Source of the DNA: Anabaena catenula FACHB-362
GTDB taxonomy: Bacteria > Cyanobacteriota > Cyanobacteriia > Cyanobacteriales > Nostocaceae
DNA length: 64,000 nt
NCBI RefSeq assembly: GCF_014698735.1
Contig: NZ_JACJTQ010000018.1
Coordinates: forward strand, 56,474 to 120,473
Direction of reading: 5' to 3'
Part shown: positions 34,618 to 44,176 of the stretch, one piece after another
Numbering within the stretch: position 1 is the first letter of the stretch
Layout of the letters: every line of letters begins with the position of its first letter
Notes under the pieces: model-generated
The model's database searches: none
Told to the model about the DNA's origin: nothing
What the model saw: the letters and a program-made list of their open reading frames with translations, nothing else
Program-made: the position numbers and the translations under genes

Positions 34618-35904
34618 TCAGCTAAATTGCTCCCCTGCGTCTAAGTTAAATAACATTTGCAGAGTCTGCATACAATTTCGTCTAGCTTCCACATCTTGCT
34701 GTGCGCGTAACTGCACCATCGGGTCATGTAAAATTTTATTAACAATCCCTCTGGTTAAAGCCTCTATCACTTCTTGATGCTTCTCACCAAATTCTGAACC
34801 TAAGCGGGACAAAGCCTTTTCTAGTTCTTGTTCACGGATAGTTTCGATTTTATTCCGTAAAGAACTAATTGTAGATACAGTTTCCAAACTACGCCACCAG
34901 ACATCAAAAGCTTCCACTTCTTCATCTAGAATTTTTTCGGCTTCCTGTGCCATTTTCCGGCGACTTTCGTAATTTTGGGCGACAACAGCCTTCAAATCAT
35001 CCACATTAAATGCTTGCACATTAGCTAAGTCATTCACATCTGCATCGACATTACGAGGTACAGAAATATCAAATAGCATCAACCGTTGACTAGGTTCTAA
35101 AACCATTTCTAACTTAGCACGATCTAGAATTGGCTCGGTTGCAGAAGTGCTAGTAAAGACAATATCACTTGCGGCAACTACTGTCATCATTTCCGGAAGC
35201 AAATGGATTTGGATTGGTTGTTCTGGGAACAACTTCGCCAATTCCTCAGGACGTTGACGGGAACGATTAACAATACTAATTTGGTTTGCACCTTTAGAAA
35301 TTAGGTGTTGTACCAATAATCGGGACATTTTCCCAGCACCGAGAATACAGATACGGTAAGTAGATAAATTTTCTACTTTAATCTGTGCTAATTCTACAGC
35401 CGCCGAACTAATTGAGACTGCACCAGTACCAATGCTGGTTTCAGTACGAACCCGCTTACCTGCTGTCAAAGCTTGTTTAAATAAGCGATTTAAAATTGTT
35501 TTTATACCGTTGTATTGCTGTCCCAGTTTGTGAGTATTTTTCACCTGAGCCAGAATTTGACCTTCACCCAGAACAAGACTATCTAATCCAGCGGAAACCC
35601 GCATCATATGAGTCACTGCGTCATTATGCAGCAACATAAACAGGTGCTGTCGCAGAGACACAACAGGCAATTTACTATATTCCGACAAAAACTGAGTAAC
35701 TTCCTGAAGACCTTGGGTAATTTCACTGCTAACAATGTAAATTTCCAAACGGTTACAGGTGCTGAGGATAGCTACTTCATCAATATGAGGATAACTGAGA
35801 AGATGAGCGATCGCACTTTCGGTTTGAGGTTCGGGAATACTCAGCTTTTCTCTAACTTCTACAGGGGCTGTTTTATGGCTTAACCCCACCACTGCAATAT
35901 TCAT
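34618..35904 (-). CDS. hemA: glutamyl-tRNA reductase
   Basis: HemA reduces glutamyl-tRNA to glutamate-1-semialdehyde with NADPH, the first committed step of haem and chlorophyll synthesis. The 428 residues have the N-terminal catalytic domain ([15 protein letters not shown]; catalytic C50 in [31 protein letters not shown]), a Rossmann NADPH domain ([17 protein letters not shown]) and the C-terminal dimerisation helices. Transcription is leftward, downstream of glpX, a neighbour relation also known in other cyanobacteria. The gap between the two is filled by heptamer repeats. Confidence 0.96.
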   Translation of the reverse strand: MNIAVVGLSHKTAPVEVREKLSIPEPQTESAIAHLLSYPHIDEVAILSTCNRLEIYIVSSEITQGLQEVTQFLSEYSKLPVVSLRQHLFMLLHNDAVTHMMRVSAGLDSLVLGEGQILAQVKNTHKLGQQYNGIKTILNRLFKQALTAGKRVRTETSIGTGAVSISSAAVELAQIKVENLSTYRICILGAGKMSRLLVQHLISKGANQISIVNRSRQRPEELAKLFPEQPIQIHLLPEMMTVVAASDIVFTSTSATEPILDRAKLEMVLEPSQRLMLFDISVPRNVDADVNDLANVQAFNVDDLKAVVAQNYESRRKMAQEAEKILDEEVEAFDVWWRSLETVSTISSLRNKIETIREQELEKALSRLGSEFGEKHQEVIEALTRGIVNKILHDPMVQLRAQQDVEARRNCMQTLQMLFNLDAGEQFS

Positions 35905-35906
35905 TT

Positions 35907-36022
35907 TTTAAATTGGTAATTGGTAATGGGTAATTGGCAATGGGTAATTGGTAATGGGTAATTGGTAATGGGTAATAGTTTTTTCTCTTCCCCAATCACC
36001 AATCACCTATCACCAATCACCA
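35907..36022. repeat. heptamer repeat array between hemA and glpX
   Basis: TAATTGGTAATGGGTAATTG-type units on the left and CCAATCACCAATCACCTATC units on the right are complementary and could pair as a long stem of imperfect repeats. There is no coding content. Confidence 0.85.
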
Positions 36023-36026
36023 GTTT

Positions 36027-37064
36027 CTAACGAAGTTGAATAACCTGGGGTTCGTCAACCAAGTGAACTGTATCCACAAACCGAGCGGTTTTGGATTGGC
36101 TAGAAATAACCAAGCTTTGGGTTCTAATACCACCGTGGAAGAAGCGCACACCATCCATGAGAGTTCCAGGAGTGATACCACAACCAGCGAATAGCACGGT
36201 TTCACCAGAAGCTAATTCGTCAGCGTTATAAACCTTGTCTCCATCAGTAATACCCATTTCATTTAAACGGGCAAGATTACCTTCTCTGCTTTCACCAATC
36301 AAACCTGTTTGGACTACAGCTGGATCATAAATCAATTGTCCTTGGAAGTGTCCACCCAAGCAACGTAAAGCAGCGGCAGAAATTACACCTTCGGGTGCAG
36401 CACCGATACCCATTAACGCATGAATATTAGTACCAGCAAAAGCGCAACAGATAGCGGCAGAAACGTCACCATCGCTGATCAGTCTTACTCTTGCTCCAGC
36501 GGTGCGAATTTCTTGAATTAGGTCTTTGTGACGGGGACGATCCATCACTACGACCACCAATTCTTCAACAGCACGGTTTAAGCACTCAGAAAGGATTTTC
36601 AGGTTTTCTGTAGCAGATTTGTTGATATCAACTTTACCTTTAGCTGCTGGTGGTGCAGCGAGTTTCTTCATGTAGAAGTCAGGAGCAGCAAATAAACCGC
36701 CTTTTTCGGAAATTGCCAAAACTGCCATTGAGCCATTTTGACCATAAGCAACCAGGTTAGTACCTTCGCAGGGGTCAACAGCGATGTCAATTTCTACAAG
36801 TTCATCAGGGTTACAGAAATTTTTTGCATCTGCTTGGGTACAGATACCTACTTCTTCACCAATGTAGAGCATGGGGGCTTCGTCGCGTTCGCCTTCACCG
36901 ATGACGATGCGGCCACGCATATGGATTTTGTTCATCCGTTCGCGCATAGCTTCCACTGCTACTTGGTCAGCAATGTTCTTTTCACCTTTACCCATCCACT
37001 TTGAGGAAGCGATCGCTGCTTGCTCTACTACTTCAATAATCTCTAGCCCAAGTGTATTTTCCAC
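36027..37064 (-). CDS. glpX: bifunctional fructose-1,6-/sedoheptulose-1,7-bisphosphatase (class II, GlpX)
   Basis: This is the Calvin-cycle FBPase/SBPase of cyanobacteria. The 345 residues contain the metal site ([33 protein letters not shown]), the substrate loop and [17 protein letters not shown] choose the GTG at 37064 ([20 protein letters not shown]): it has AAAGGG 8 bases upstream and gives exactly the family's standard 345 residues. A TTG-led frame at 37133 adds 23 residues ([12 protein letters not shown]...) without a ribosome site. Motif order and all acidic metal ligands are intact. It is followed leftward by hemA. Confidence 0.95.
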   Translation of the reverse strand: MENTLGLEIIEVVEQAAIASSKWMGKGEKNIADQVAVEAMRERMNKIHMRGRIVIGEGERDEAPMLYIGEEVGICTQADAKNFCNPDELVEIDIAVDPCEGTNLVAYGQNGSMAVLAISEKGGLFAAPDFYMKKLAAPPAAKGKVDINKSATENLKILSECLNRAVEELVVVVMDRPRHKDLIQEIRTAGARVRLISDGDVSAAICCAFAGTNIHALMGIGAAPEGVISAAALRCLGGHFQGQLIYDPAVVQTGLIGESREGNLARLNEMGITDGDKVYNADELASGETVLFAGCGITPGTLMDGVRFFHGGIRTQSLVISSQSKTARFVDTVHLVDEPQVIQLR

Positions 37065-37282
37065 AGTATCTACCCTTTCAATTGCTTGTTTTAGCGTCTT
37101 TTTATCGGCTATTTCAGTTTTCAAGTCTACCAAAGTGCGGATACAGATGGAAAAAAGTCTTGCCGAAACCCTGTGTTAAGTTTTGCGACTAGGGTTGCGG
37201 TCAGCTAGACAAATATTAGGATTCATTGTTGTGAACCCAGGGCATAGATGCGGATAGAGCCAACCTAAAACTAGATGCTTAG
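37065..37282. other. glpX upstream region, meets the headless Calx-beta frame
   Basis: This stretch should hold the glpX promoter. Its right edge is the TAG at 37280-37282, after which the Calx-beta frame is open. There is no sign of a start region for a secreted protein here. Confidence 0.5.
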
Positions 37283-37555
37283 TATAAATTTATTGATAGA
37301 AAAGTCCCTCTTCACTTTCTCAAGCCTTTCCGATTATCTATTGCATCAGTAACTACTGCCCAGCTTGAAGGAGACAATGGTAATACTCCCTTTACCTTCA
37401 CTGTAACTAGAACTGGAGATACAACTGGTATTAGTACAGCGGATTTTGCTATTGCAGGTATTGGTGGTAGTCAGGCAGATGCAGGAGATTTTGGTGGTGT
37501 TCTACCTACTGGAACAGTTACCTTTAACCCAGGTGAAGTTTCTAAAACTATTGCT
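37283..37555 (+). pseudogene. first Calx-beta repeat without a start codon
   Basis: From 37283 to 37556 the frame is open and continuous with the large gene, and from about 37328 it encodes a normal Calx-beta repeat (RLSIASVTTAQLEGDNGNTP through TVTFNPGEVSKTIAVN). There is no ATG, GTG or TTG in frame before the GTG at 37556. The N-terminus of the original protein (signal region and earlier repeats) therefore appears to be missing. Confidence 0.65.
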
Positions 37556-40500
37556 GTGAATGTTAGTGGTGAAACTGTACTTGAGTCTGATGAATCTTTC
37601 TCAGTTACATTAATTAATCCTACTAATGGTAGTATTAGCAATCCCACTGCTACCGCAGTTATTCGTGATGATGATCCTGCACCCACATTAGCGATCGCCC
37701 CAGTTAATATCAGTCAGTATGAACGTAACAGTGGTAATACTCCCTTTACATTCACTGTCACCAGAACTGGAAACGTTAGGAGAGCAAGTGCAGTCAATTT
37801 TGCCATCACAGGTAGTGGTGCTAATCCTGCTAATGCGGCTGACTTTGGCGGTACTTTACCTACTGGAACTATCAACTTTGCATCAGGTGAAATTTCCAAA
37901 GTAATTACTATCAATGTCAGTGGAGATAAGACTCTTGAACAGGATGAAAACTTTACCGTTACACTGAGTAATCCCACTAATAACACTAGCATCACCACAG
38001 CCACAGCCATAAGTACAATTCTCTATGATGATACTCCCCTTGTATCATTGTCTCTATCGTCCATTTCTTTGAGTGAAAATGCTGGTAGTGCCACTCTTAG
38101 AGCCACATTATCTGAGCCTTTCTTCAAAGATGTCACTGTTAAGTTGGGGCTGTTTGGTGGAAGTGCTTCCAGAGGAATAGACTACAACGTTGTTGATACA
38201 CTGGTTATCCCAGCCGGATCAACCACTGTCACCACCCCAATCACCATTCTGAATGATATTTTGAGTGAAGGTAATGAAACCTTCTCCATAGATATTATCA
38301 GTGTAGTAAATGGTGTAGAACAAGGAATACAAAGAGTTACAGGAACTATCATTGATGATGATCCAGCAAATATTTCTATTGTTGCTACAACCAACTCCGT
38401 TAACGAAGATGGCTCTCCCAATCTTGTCTATACTGTCAGTCGTACTGGAGAAATTACTACTCCTTTAACGGTCTACTACACTATTAGCGGTACTGCTATC
38501 AATGGACAAGACTATAGTCTTATAGGCAATTCTGTAGTGATTCCCGCAGGAAAAAGAACTACTACAATTAGAGTTGATCCTACGTTTGATAGGATTTCTG
38601 AACCGAATGAAACTGTAACTTTAACTCTTCAGGATAGGTTGGAATACAACTTAGCAAGTTCCAGTTCTGCCACAGGAACTATCGTTAACGATGATACAGT
38701 ATTCATTTCCGTTAACGATTTAGAAGTTATCGAAGGAACAGGTGGTACTAAAAATGCAGTTGTAAAAGTTTCCCTCCAAAATACCAGTTCTAATCCGATT
38801 ATTGTCTCCTACATAACAGCCGATAATACAGCTACTTCTTCTAACTTACTTAATGATTTCACAGCTAGTTCAGGAAGTATTACTATTCCTGCCTATGCCA
38901 CAGAAGGTAATATTGTCATACCCATTAACCCTGACAATGTAAGTGAAAAAAACGAGAATTTCTTTGTCAGAATTACTAATATTACCAACAATACTCGGTT
39001 TTCTATCGTTAAGAATCAAGCTGTAGTTACCATTGTTGATGATGATACACCTCCTTTCCCTGACACTAAAGATTTTAAAAATGTAGATTTAGACTGGACA
39101 AATAATATGTATTCCCTCAGTGGTAACGTTGAGGCACTGGATGGGTTCTTGTATGGCAATGCGACTTTGAAGGCTGGAAACTTTACAGTTTACTATTTGG
39201 GGTTCTTTCCATTCAGACTTTATGAAGAAAACCACTTCGGTATTACTTCCTCTGGTAGCATCGGGGTTCGCGTACCAAACTCAGTTGACTACATTGGAGG
39301 TAGGACTCTTTCATCTGTAAACTACTATCTATCCTATGTGAAGGATAATTCCACATCTAACGATTTTGCTTCTGCTTGGAGAAGCGTGAATCTTCTGTTC
39401 AAAACCGTTACTGTAGGAGCTAAAATCAATTTCAATTCTGGTAGAATTGACTTAATCGGTTCTGCTCCTTCTCGTCCCATAAGTAGCTTTGAAATCACTA
39501 GTAATGCTGATGGCAGTAATCGTGACTGGATGTTGATGTCGGCTGACTGGACTAATATTACTGATAATGTGCAAGTGCGGGTGCAAAAACCTGATGGTAC
39601 TTGGGTAGAAGAGTCTGATTTTGCGGTAATACTCAAAGGCAACTTAGCAGAAAGTCTGACTAATCTAGTAACCAACATAGGTAGTATTGATGCCAACAAA
39701 TTATTAACAGCTAACTTGGGTGATATCGAAGCAGGTCAATCCAAAACAATAACTGTTCAAGGGATCGCTCCTAATAATCTGGACAGTATATTCAATGTCC
39801 TGAATGTGAGTTCTAACGAAGAAGACCAGGATCTGATTGATAATCTTGTTACTCAAGATATCTTCTTTACGAGTAATATCAGGGTTGCCGAAAACAGCAG
39901 CACGGGAACAGTGATTGGTTCTCTAGTCTCTGCCAGTGATAATTTGACTTTGAGTTTGTTAGATAATGCTGGCGGTCGTTTTGCTATCTCTGGTACTGAT
40001 TTGGTAGTTGCTAATGGTAGTTTGTTGGATTATGAAACGAAGACCAGCCATGACTTGACAGTTCAATCGATTGATGCTCAAGGTGCTATTTACAGTCAAA
40101 CCTTCACCATTGACCTCGTTGACCAAGCTGTGTTTACCATAGCCAACCAGACTATTACGGAAGGGAATAGTGGCAGTCAAATTATGTCATTTACTGTGAG
40201 TTTGACTGATCCAATTAATGCCCAACCTGCATTAGTGAACTATGCCACTGTGGATGGTACTGCCTTTGCTGGATATGATTACACAGCCAACAGTGGAACT
40301 TTGTTCTTCAATCCTGGAGAAACTAGCAAAACCATAGATGTGGAAATCCTGGGAGATACTATCTATGAATCTAATGAAACTTTCTCTATGGTTCTCACAG
40401 GTGCAGGTAATGGAACGATCGCTAAAAATACTGCGGTAGGAACAATTGTAGATAATGATCTTCCAGTTACCTTGAGTGTTGTGAATACTAATGTAGTAGA

Positions 40501-41314
40501 GGGTAACAGTGGGACTAAAAACTTACTGTTCCAAGTTGGTCTTTCTGCTGTAAATGGACAACAGGTAACAGTAAATTATTCCACAGCCAATGGAACTGCA
40601 ATTGCGGGTTCAGACTATACAGCTACCACTGGTACTTTGACCTTCTTACCAGGAACAACTGTTTTAAATGTCGCAGTTCCCATAGTGGGAGATGTGGTAA
40701 GTGAATCTGATGAAACATTGTTCCTTAACATCAGTAATGCTACAGGTGGAACAGTCATTTCTAAGGCTCAAGGAACAGCAACTATCATTAATGATGATGG
40801 TTTGAGTGGTGGACTAAATCTGATCGGTACTACAGGTAACGATATTCTGTCAGGTGCAGGTACAAATGATACCTTAAAGGGTTTAGTAGGGGCGGACGTA
40901 TTAGATGGTCAAGGCGGTGCTGATAGATTTGTTTATAATGCGTTGACTGATTCTTTACTTACTGGACGGGATGCCATCCGCAGTTTTAATCCTGGTGAAG
41001 GCGATCGCATTAATGTTGGTTTTATCCCAGGTTCAGTATTTAATCTTGGTTCTGTAGCTACTTCCATTGGTGTATCCGCAGTCACAGCCGCCTATACTGC
41101 TGCTAATTCTGGTTCAGGTGTGGGTGCTAATGAAGCAGTGTTCTTTACTACAGGTTCAGGTCGGACTTCTCGTTTGTATCTATCTGTCAATGATGGTACT
41201 GCTGGATTTAATGCCAATAACGATTTAGTAATCGAAGTAACTGGCATGATCGGCGCGCCCTCTAATGTTGGAGCTTTAACAGCAAATAACTACTTTGCTA
41301 CTTCTCTCATTTAG
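37556..41314 (+). CDS. large Calx-beta repeat surface protein with cadherin-like and RTX/bluetail C-terminus (5' truncated)
   Basis: From the GTG the product has 1252 residues, but the true frame starts inside a Calx-beta repeat. Repeats (Calcium-binding beta sandwiches with D-D-D ends such as IIDDDPA and IVDNDL) follow one another: about residues 45-155, 162-270, 271-380, 382-498, then an unassigned region (about 500-775), a cadherin-like domain (IRVAENSSTGTVIGSLVSAS through DYETKTSHDLTVQSID), two more Calx-beta repeats (858-968, 970-1080), an RTX-like GTTGNDILSGAGTNDTLKG segment and a C-terminus with DGTAGFNANNDLVIEVTG that I associate with the bluetail surface-protein domain. Such proteins are exported, often by type I secretion, and may mediate adhesion. 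Without a start region, it may not be expressed. Confidence 0.8.
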   Translation: MNVSGETVLESDESFSVTLINPTNGSISNPTATAVIRDDDPAPTLAIAPVNISQYERNSGNTPFTFTVTRTGNVRRASAVNFAITGSGANPANAADFGGTLPTGTINFASGEISKVITINVSGDKTLEQDENFTVTLSNPTNNTSITTATAISTILYDDTPLVSLSLSSISLSENAGSATLRATLSEPFFKDVTVKLGLFGGSASRGIDYNVVDTLVIPAGSTTVTTPITILNDILSEGNETFSIDIISVVNGVEQGIQRVTGTIIDDDPANISIVATTNSVNEDGSPNLVYTVSRTGEITTPLTVYYTISGTAINGQDYSLIGNSVVIPAGKRTTTIRVDPTFDRISEPNETVTLTLQDRLEYNLASSSSATGTIVNDDTVFISVNDLEVIEGTGGTKNAVVKVSLQNTSSNPIIVSYITADNTATSSNLLNDFTASSGSITIPAYATEGNIVIPINPDNVSEKNENFFVRITNITNNTRFSIVKNQAVVTIVDDDTPPFPDTKDFKNVDLDWTNNMYSLSGNVEALDGFLYGNATLKAGNFTVYYLGFFPFRLYEENHFGITSSGSIGVRVPNSVDYIGGRTLSSVNYYLSYVKDNSTSNDFASAWRSVNLLFKTVTVGAKINFNSGRIDLIGSAPSRPISSFEITSNADGSNRDWMLMSADWTNITDNVQVRVQKPDGTWVEESDFAVILKGNLAESLTNLVTNIGSIDANKLLTANLGDIEAGQSKTITVQGIAPNNLDSIFNVLNVSSNEEDQDLIDNLVTQDIFFTSNIRVAENSSTGTVIGSLVSASDNLTLSLLDNAGGRFAISGTDLVVANGSLLDYETKTSHDLTVQSIDAQGAIYSQTFTIDLVDQAVFTIANQTITEGNSGSQIMSFTVSLTDPINAQPALVNYATVDGTAFAGYDYTANSGTLFFNPGETSKTIDVEILGDTIYESNETFSMVLTGAGNGTIAKNTAVGTIVDNDLPVTLSVVNTNVVEGNSGTKNLLFQVGLSAVNGQQVTVNYSTANGTAIAGSDYTATTGTLTFLPGTTVLNVAVPIVGDVVSESDETLFLNISNATGGTVISKAQGTATIINDDGLSGGLNLIGTTGNDILSGAGTNDTLKGLVGADVLDGQGGADRFVYNALTDSLLTGRDAIRSFNPGEGDRINVGFIPGSVFNLGSVATSIGVSAVTAAYTAANSGSGVGANEAVFFTTGSGRTSRLYLSVNDGTAGFNANNDLVIEVTGMIGAPSNVGALTANNYFATSLI

Positions 41315-41460
41315 TGTTTAATGATATCCTAAGTACTAGTGAAAATACTAATATTAAGGATATTGTGCTAATGCTGAGTTGATCTTGATAGGGTGTATCA
41401 GATAGAGAAATTTGGTTCGTTATTACTGATTTATCTGCTCTGATTTACCCTAATTATGTC

Positions 41461-41543
41461 AGGACTTACGCTTTCATCATGAAGAAACGAACCGCAGAGG
41501 ACACAGAGGAATAGGAGTTTGGGAGAGTTTTTGCGTAAGTCCT
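41461..41543. repeat. AGGACTTACGC inverted repeat with CAGAGGACACAGAGG core
   Basis: AGGACTTACGC (41461-41471) and GCGTAAGTCCT (41533-41543) are perfect inverted copies bounding 61 bases that contain the GAACCGCAGAGGACACAGAG unit. The rest of the 300-base gap shows no gene. Confidence 0.65.
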
Positions 41544-41614
41544 ATATGTATGAGTTTACTTGCATCATTTGTATGTTCATCAAGACTAAATAGTAATGAG
41601 GAGACTTTGAAATA

Positions 41615-42280
41615 ATGCTGTTGAAAACATTTGCATATTCTATGATTGGTTTTAGTAGTGCGATCGCTCTAACTTTAGGAAATGTGAAATCTGCATTTGC
41701 ATTAAGCGGATTTACAGGTGCTTTTGATGTCAATAACTTTACTTTAACTTCTACTTCTAGTAGTGGAAACATAACTGAAGCAAACAACTTAAATACCTCT
41801 AATGCAGCCGCAGGTGAGGGGATCATTTTTGGTCCTGATAATAATGATTCTCCTGGTTACACCGGAAATACTTTGGGAACTAAAACAGTAAGAATTGATT
41901 GGCTTATTAATATTACATCTGCTAGTGCTGGTAATATTAGTTTTCGCTGGGCTTATGATTCTCTTGATAGTTTTCCAGATGATGAAGCAGGATATTTTGT
42001 AAATAGCACTTACACTACTTTGGGAACTATTCCAGTAGAAACAAGTGCTGCTCCAATAAAGATTCCATTAGTCAATGGAGACACCTTTGGATTTTGGGTA
42101 TCTAGTAACACTAATACAGGTGGCTATGGTTATTTAACCATTAGTAATTTTGATGCTACTCCAGTTCCTTTTGATTTTTCTCCCTCTACAGCAACGGTAG
42201 TCTTTTTAGGAGGATTTTGGGGCGTTCGGAGGTTTCGTAAGTCCTTAATGAGGCAAAGAGGATCAATTACCCAGGAGTGA
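41615..42280 (+). CDS. exported protein with VPFDFSP-type exosortase sorting tail
   Basis: A secreted protein of 221 residues. The N-terminal signal peptide is MLLKTFAYSMIGFSSAIALTL with a cleavage site near SAFALSG. The body is Ser/Thr/Asn-rich beta structure. The end has the PEP-CTERM-like arrangement: VPFDFSPSTATVVFLGGFWG followed by the basic VRRFRKSLMRQR. This VPFxFSP variant occurs in cyanobacteria and marks proteins for exosortase-mediated sorting. GAGGAG lies 11 bases before the ATG. It lies next to the Calx-beta protein; both would be surface components. Confidence 0.78.
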   Translation: MLLKTFAYSMIGFSSAIALTLGNVKSAFALSGFTGAFDVNNFTLTSTSSSGNITEANNLNTSNAAAGEGIIFGPDNNDSPGYTGNTLGTKTVRIDWLINITSASAGNISFRWAYDSLDSFPDDEAGYFVNSTYTTLGTIPVETSAAPIKIPLVNGDTFGFWVSSNTNTGGYGYLTISNFDATPVPFDFSPSTATVVFLGGFWGVRRFRKSLMRQRGSITQE

Positions 42281-42325
42281 GTAAAGTTATAAGATCAGAA
42301 TTAATGTGTTGAATGATGTTTCTTT

Positions 42326-42649
42326 ATGCTCAACTTTCTCAACTCTTTATTAAATCGCCACCCTGAGCGCGTTCAAGCCAACGTAGAAATATATACCTGG
42401 CAAACCTGCCCTTACTGCATTCGCGCCAAACTGCTGCTGTGGTGGAAAGGCGTAAAATTCACCGAATACAAAATTGACGGTGACGAAACAGCCAGAGCCA
42501 ACATGGCAGAACGCGCCAATGGTCGCCGCAGCGTCCCCCAGATTTTCATTAATAACCAACACGTTGGCGGTTGTGATGACCTGTATGCAATGGATACAAA
42601 AGGTCAACTCGATTCCTTGTTAATTCAGGAGTCAGGGAATAGGCAATAG
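42326..42649 (+). CDS. grxC: glutaredoxin 3
   Basis: A 107-residue glutaredoxin that reduces disulphides with glutathione. The dithiol active site is C28-P-Y-C31 (TWQTCPYCIRAK), followed by RSVPQIFINNQHVGGCDDLY, the cis-Pro/GSH-binding block. A 20-residue N-terminal extension (MLNFLNSLLNRHPERVQANV) precedes the thioredoxin fold. It lies directly before the tadA gene and its heptamer array. Confidence 0.94.
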   Translation: MLNFLNSLLNRHPERVQANVEIYTWQTCPYCIRAKLLLWWKGVKFTEYKIDGDETARANMAERANGRRSVPQIFINNQHVGGCDDLYAMDTKGQLDSLLIQESGNRQ

Positions 42650-42663
42650 GCAATAGGAAAGAA

Positions 42664-42735
42664 AGTTTACCAATGACCAATGACCAATGACCAATGACCA
42701 ATGACCAATGACCAATGACCAATGACCAATTACCA
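42664..42735. repeat. ATGACCA heptamer array overlapping the tadA start
   Basis: At least eight consecutive CCAATGA units (42670-42729). Each ATG in the array but the last leads to a TGA 15 bases on; only the last ones open into the tadA frame. The array supplies the gene's start codon and its leader. Confidence 0.9.
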
Positions 42736-43206
42736 CCAGAATATTTAAAACACCGTCAATGGATGAATCACGCCCTAGAATTAGCACAAATAGCAGGAGA
42801 AGCGGGTGAAGTTCCCGTGGGAGCCGTGATTATTGACCCAGATGGCAAATTAATCGCTGAAGGGGAAAACAGAAAAGAACGGGACAAAGACCCCACCGCC
42901 CACGCAGAAATTATCGCAATTCGGGCTGCTGCAAAAAATTTGCAAAGTTGGCGTTTGCATCAATGTACTCTTTACGTCACTCTAGAACCTTGCCCGATGT
43001 GTGCGGGTGCGATCGCTCATGCACGTTTGGCAACGATTGTCTATGGAGTAGACGATACCAAAACTGGCGCAATTCGTACTGTTATCAACATCCCTGATAG
43101 TCCTGCTTCTAATCACCGTCTGCAAGTAGTTGGAGGTATTCTAGAATCAGCCTGTCGGCTGCAATTGCAGACTTGGTTTGCAAATAAACGGCGACCGAAA
43201 AATTAA
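42715..43206 (+). CDS. tadA: tRNA-specific adenosine deaminase TadA
   Basis: TadA converts the wobble adenosine of tRNA-Arg to inosine. The 163 residues have the zinc cytidine-deaminase fold: H63-A-E65 (DPTAHAEIIAIRAA, with the catalytic Glu) and C93-P-M-C96 (LEPCPMCAGAIAHARL), plus the family's GEVPVGAVI. Its ATG at 42715 lies within the heptamer array and there is no classical ribosome site; an alternative internal ATG at 42763 (MNHALELA) would leave a functional core. Identity is sure, the start less so. Confidence 0.93.
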   Translation: MTNDQLPPEYLKHRQWMNHALELAQIAGEAGEVPVGAVIIDPDGKLIAEGENRKERDKDPTAHAEIIAIRAAAKNLQSWRLHQCTLYVTLEPCPMCAGAIAHARLATIVYGVDDTKTGAIRTVINIPDSPASNHRLQVVGGILESACRLQLQTWFANKRRPKN

Positions 43207-43317
43207 CAGACAAAGGTTAAACTGTCCAGATCGCAAGACACAAGTTACTCAAGAAAATATACGGTGGACATAATCCAGTTTGCGTCACATTCTACCCGCT
43301 AACTACCAGCCACCGTC

Positions 43318-44088
43318 ATGATGGAAATTTACTCTGATTCTCATACCTCTCAATCCCAATTAACAAATACACCTGTAAACCATCAGGTGGTTTCTAGTAC
43401 TTCACGGGTTTCTCCTTGGTTAACTCCTCTTGCGTATTGTTTGGGACGTAACGTCGTTTTACCATTATTTTTTGGTCACATTAACATCACCGGACAAGAA
43501 AATATCCCCAAACACGGGCCGATAATTCTTGCACCTACCCATCGTTCTCGCTGGGATTCGTTATTGTTACCTTACGCGACAGGTCGTTGTGTCACTGGTA
43601 GAGATATGCGATTTATGACGACTAGCACTGAGTGCCAAGGATTACAAGGCTGGTTCGTTCTACGGATGGGAGGTTTCCCGGTTGATATTCAACGTCCGGC
43701 GATCACAACTCTGCGTCATGCAGTAGAGTTAATGGCAGAGGGAGAAATGTTAGTTATTTTTCCCGAAGGCGGAATTTATCGTGATCACAAAGTTCAACCT
43801 TTAAAGTCGGGAACTGCACGTTTGGCTTTAAGTGCTGAATCTAGTCACCCAGGCTTAGGAGTAAAAATAATACCCGTTGGCATCAATTACAGTCAATCTT
43901 ATCCCAATTGGGGTACAGATGTGAACTTGCATATTGGCGAACCCATTCAAGTTACAGATTATATGAATGGGAGTTTAAAAAAAGGTGCTAAACGTCTCAC
44001 GGCAGATTTAACAAATAAATTGCAACAATTAACCCATCAACAATCAGAAATATCCTGTAGCAGCTTTGTTGAAATTACCAATTCTTAA
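43318..44088 (+). CDS. plsC: 1-acyl-sn-glycerol-3-phosphate acyltransferase (PlsC family)
   Basis: The 256 residues contain the four acyltransferase motifs: THRSRWDSLLL (catalytic HxxxxD), a second block RFMTTSTECQGLQGWFVLRM with GGFPVDIQR, FPEGGIYRDHKVQPLKSGTA (phosphate-binding) and VGINYSQSYPNWG. It should acylate lysophosphatidic acid or a related lipid in the membrane. There are two adjacent Met codons at the start. A dispersed repeat unit follows the stop. Confidence 0.88.
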   Translation: MMEIYSDSHTSQSQLTNTPVNHQVVSSTSRVSPWLTPLAYCLGRNVVLPLFFGHINITGQENIPKHGPIILAPTHRSRWDSLLLPYATGRCVTGRDMRFMTTSTECQGLQGWFVLRMGGFPVDIQRPAITTLRHAVELMAEGEMLVIFPEGGIYRDHKVQPLKSGTARLALSAESSHPGLGVKIIPVGINYSQSYPNWGTDVNLHIGEPIQVTDYMNGSLKKGAKRLTADLTNKLQQLTHQQSEISCSSFVEITNS

Positions 44089-44119
44089 TTAAGTAAGCCG
44101 ACGAAAGAAAATCAACTTA

Positions 44120-44175
44120 ATTACGAATTACGTTGGCGGTAGCCTGCCGTAGGCATTATAACGAATTACGAATTA
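44120..44175. repeat. AATTACG / GGCGGTAGCCTGCCGTAGGC dispersed repeat
   Basis: ATTACGAATTACG, the GGCGGTAGCCTGCCGTAGGC core and further AATTACG units, in inverse orientation to the copy at 30945. It fills the gap between convergent plsC and the HAD gene and reaches within two bases of the HAD stop. Confidence 0.8.
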
Positions 44176-44176
44176 T

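Noticed and set aside
35608..35883. 91-codon frame antisense to hemA
   Set aside because: Shadow of the strong hemA reading frame.
36027..37133. Longer GlpX product starting at the TTG at 37133
   Set aside because: The GTG at 37064 has a good AAAGGG site and gives the normal 345 residues; the extension has no support.
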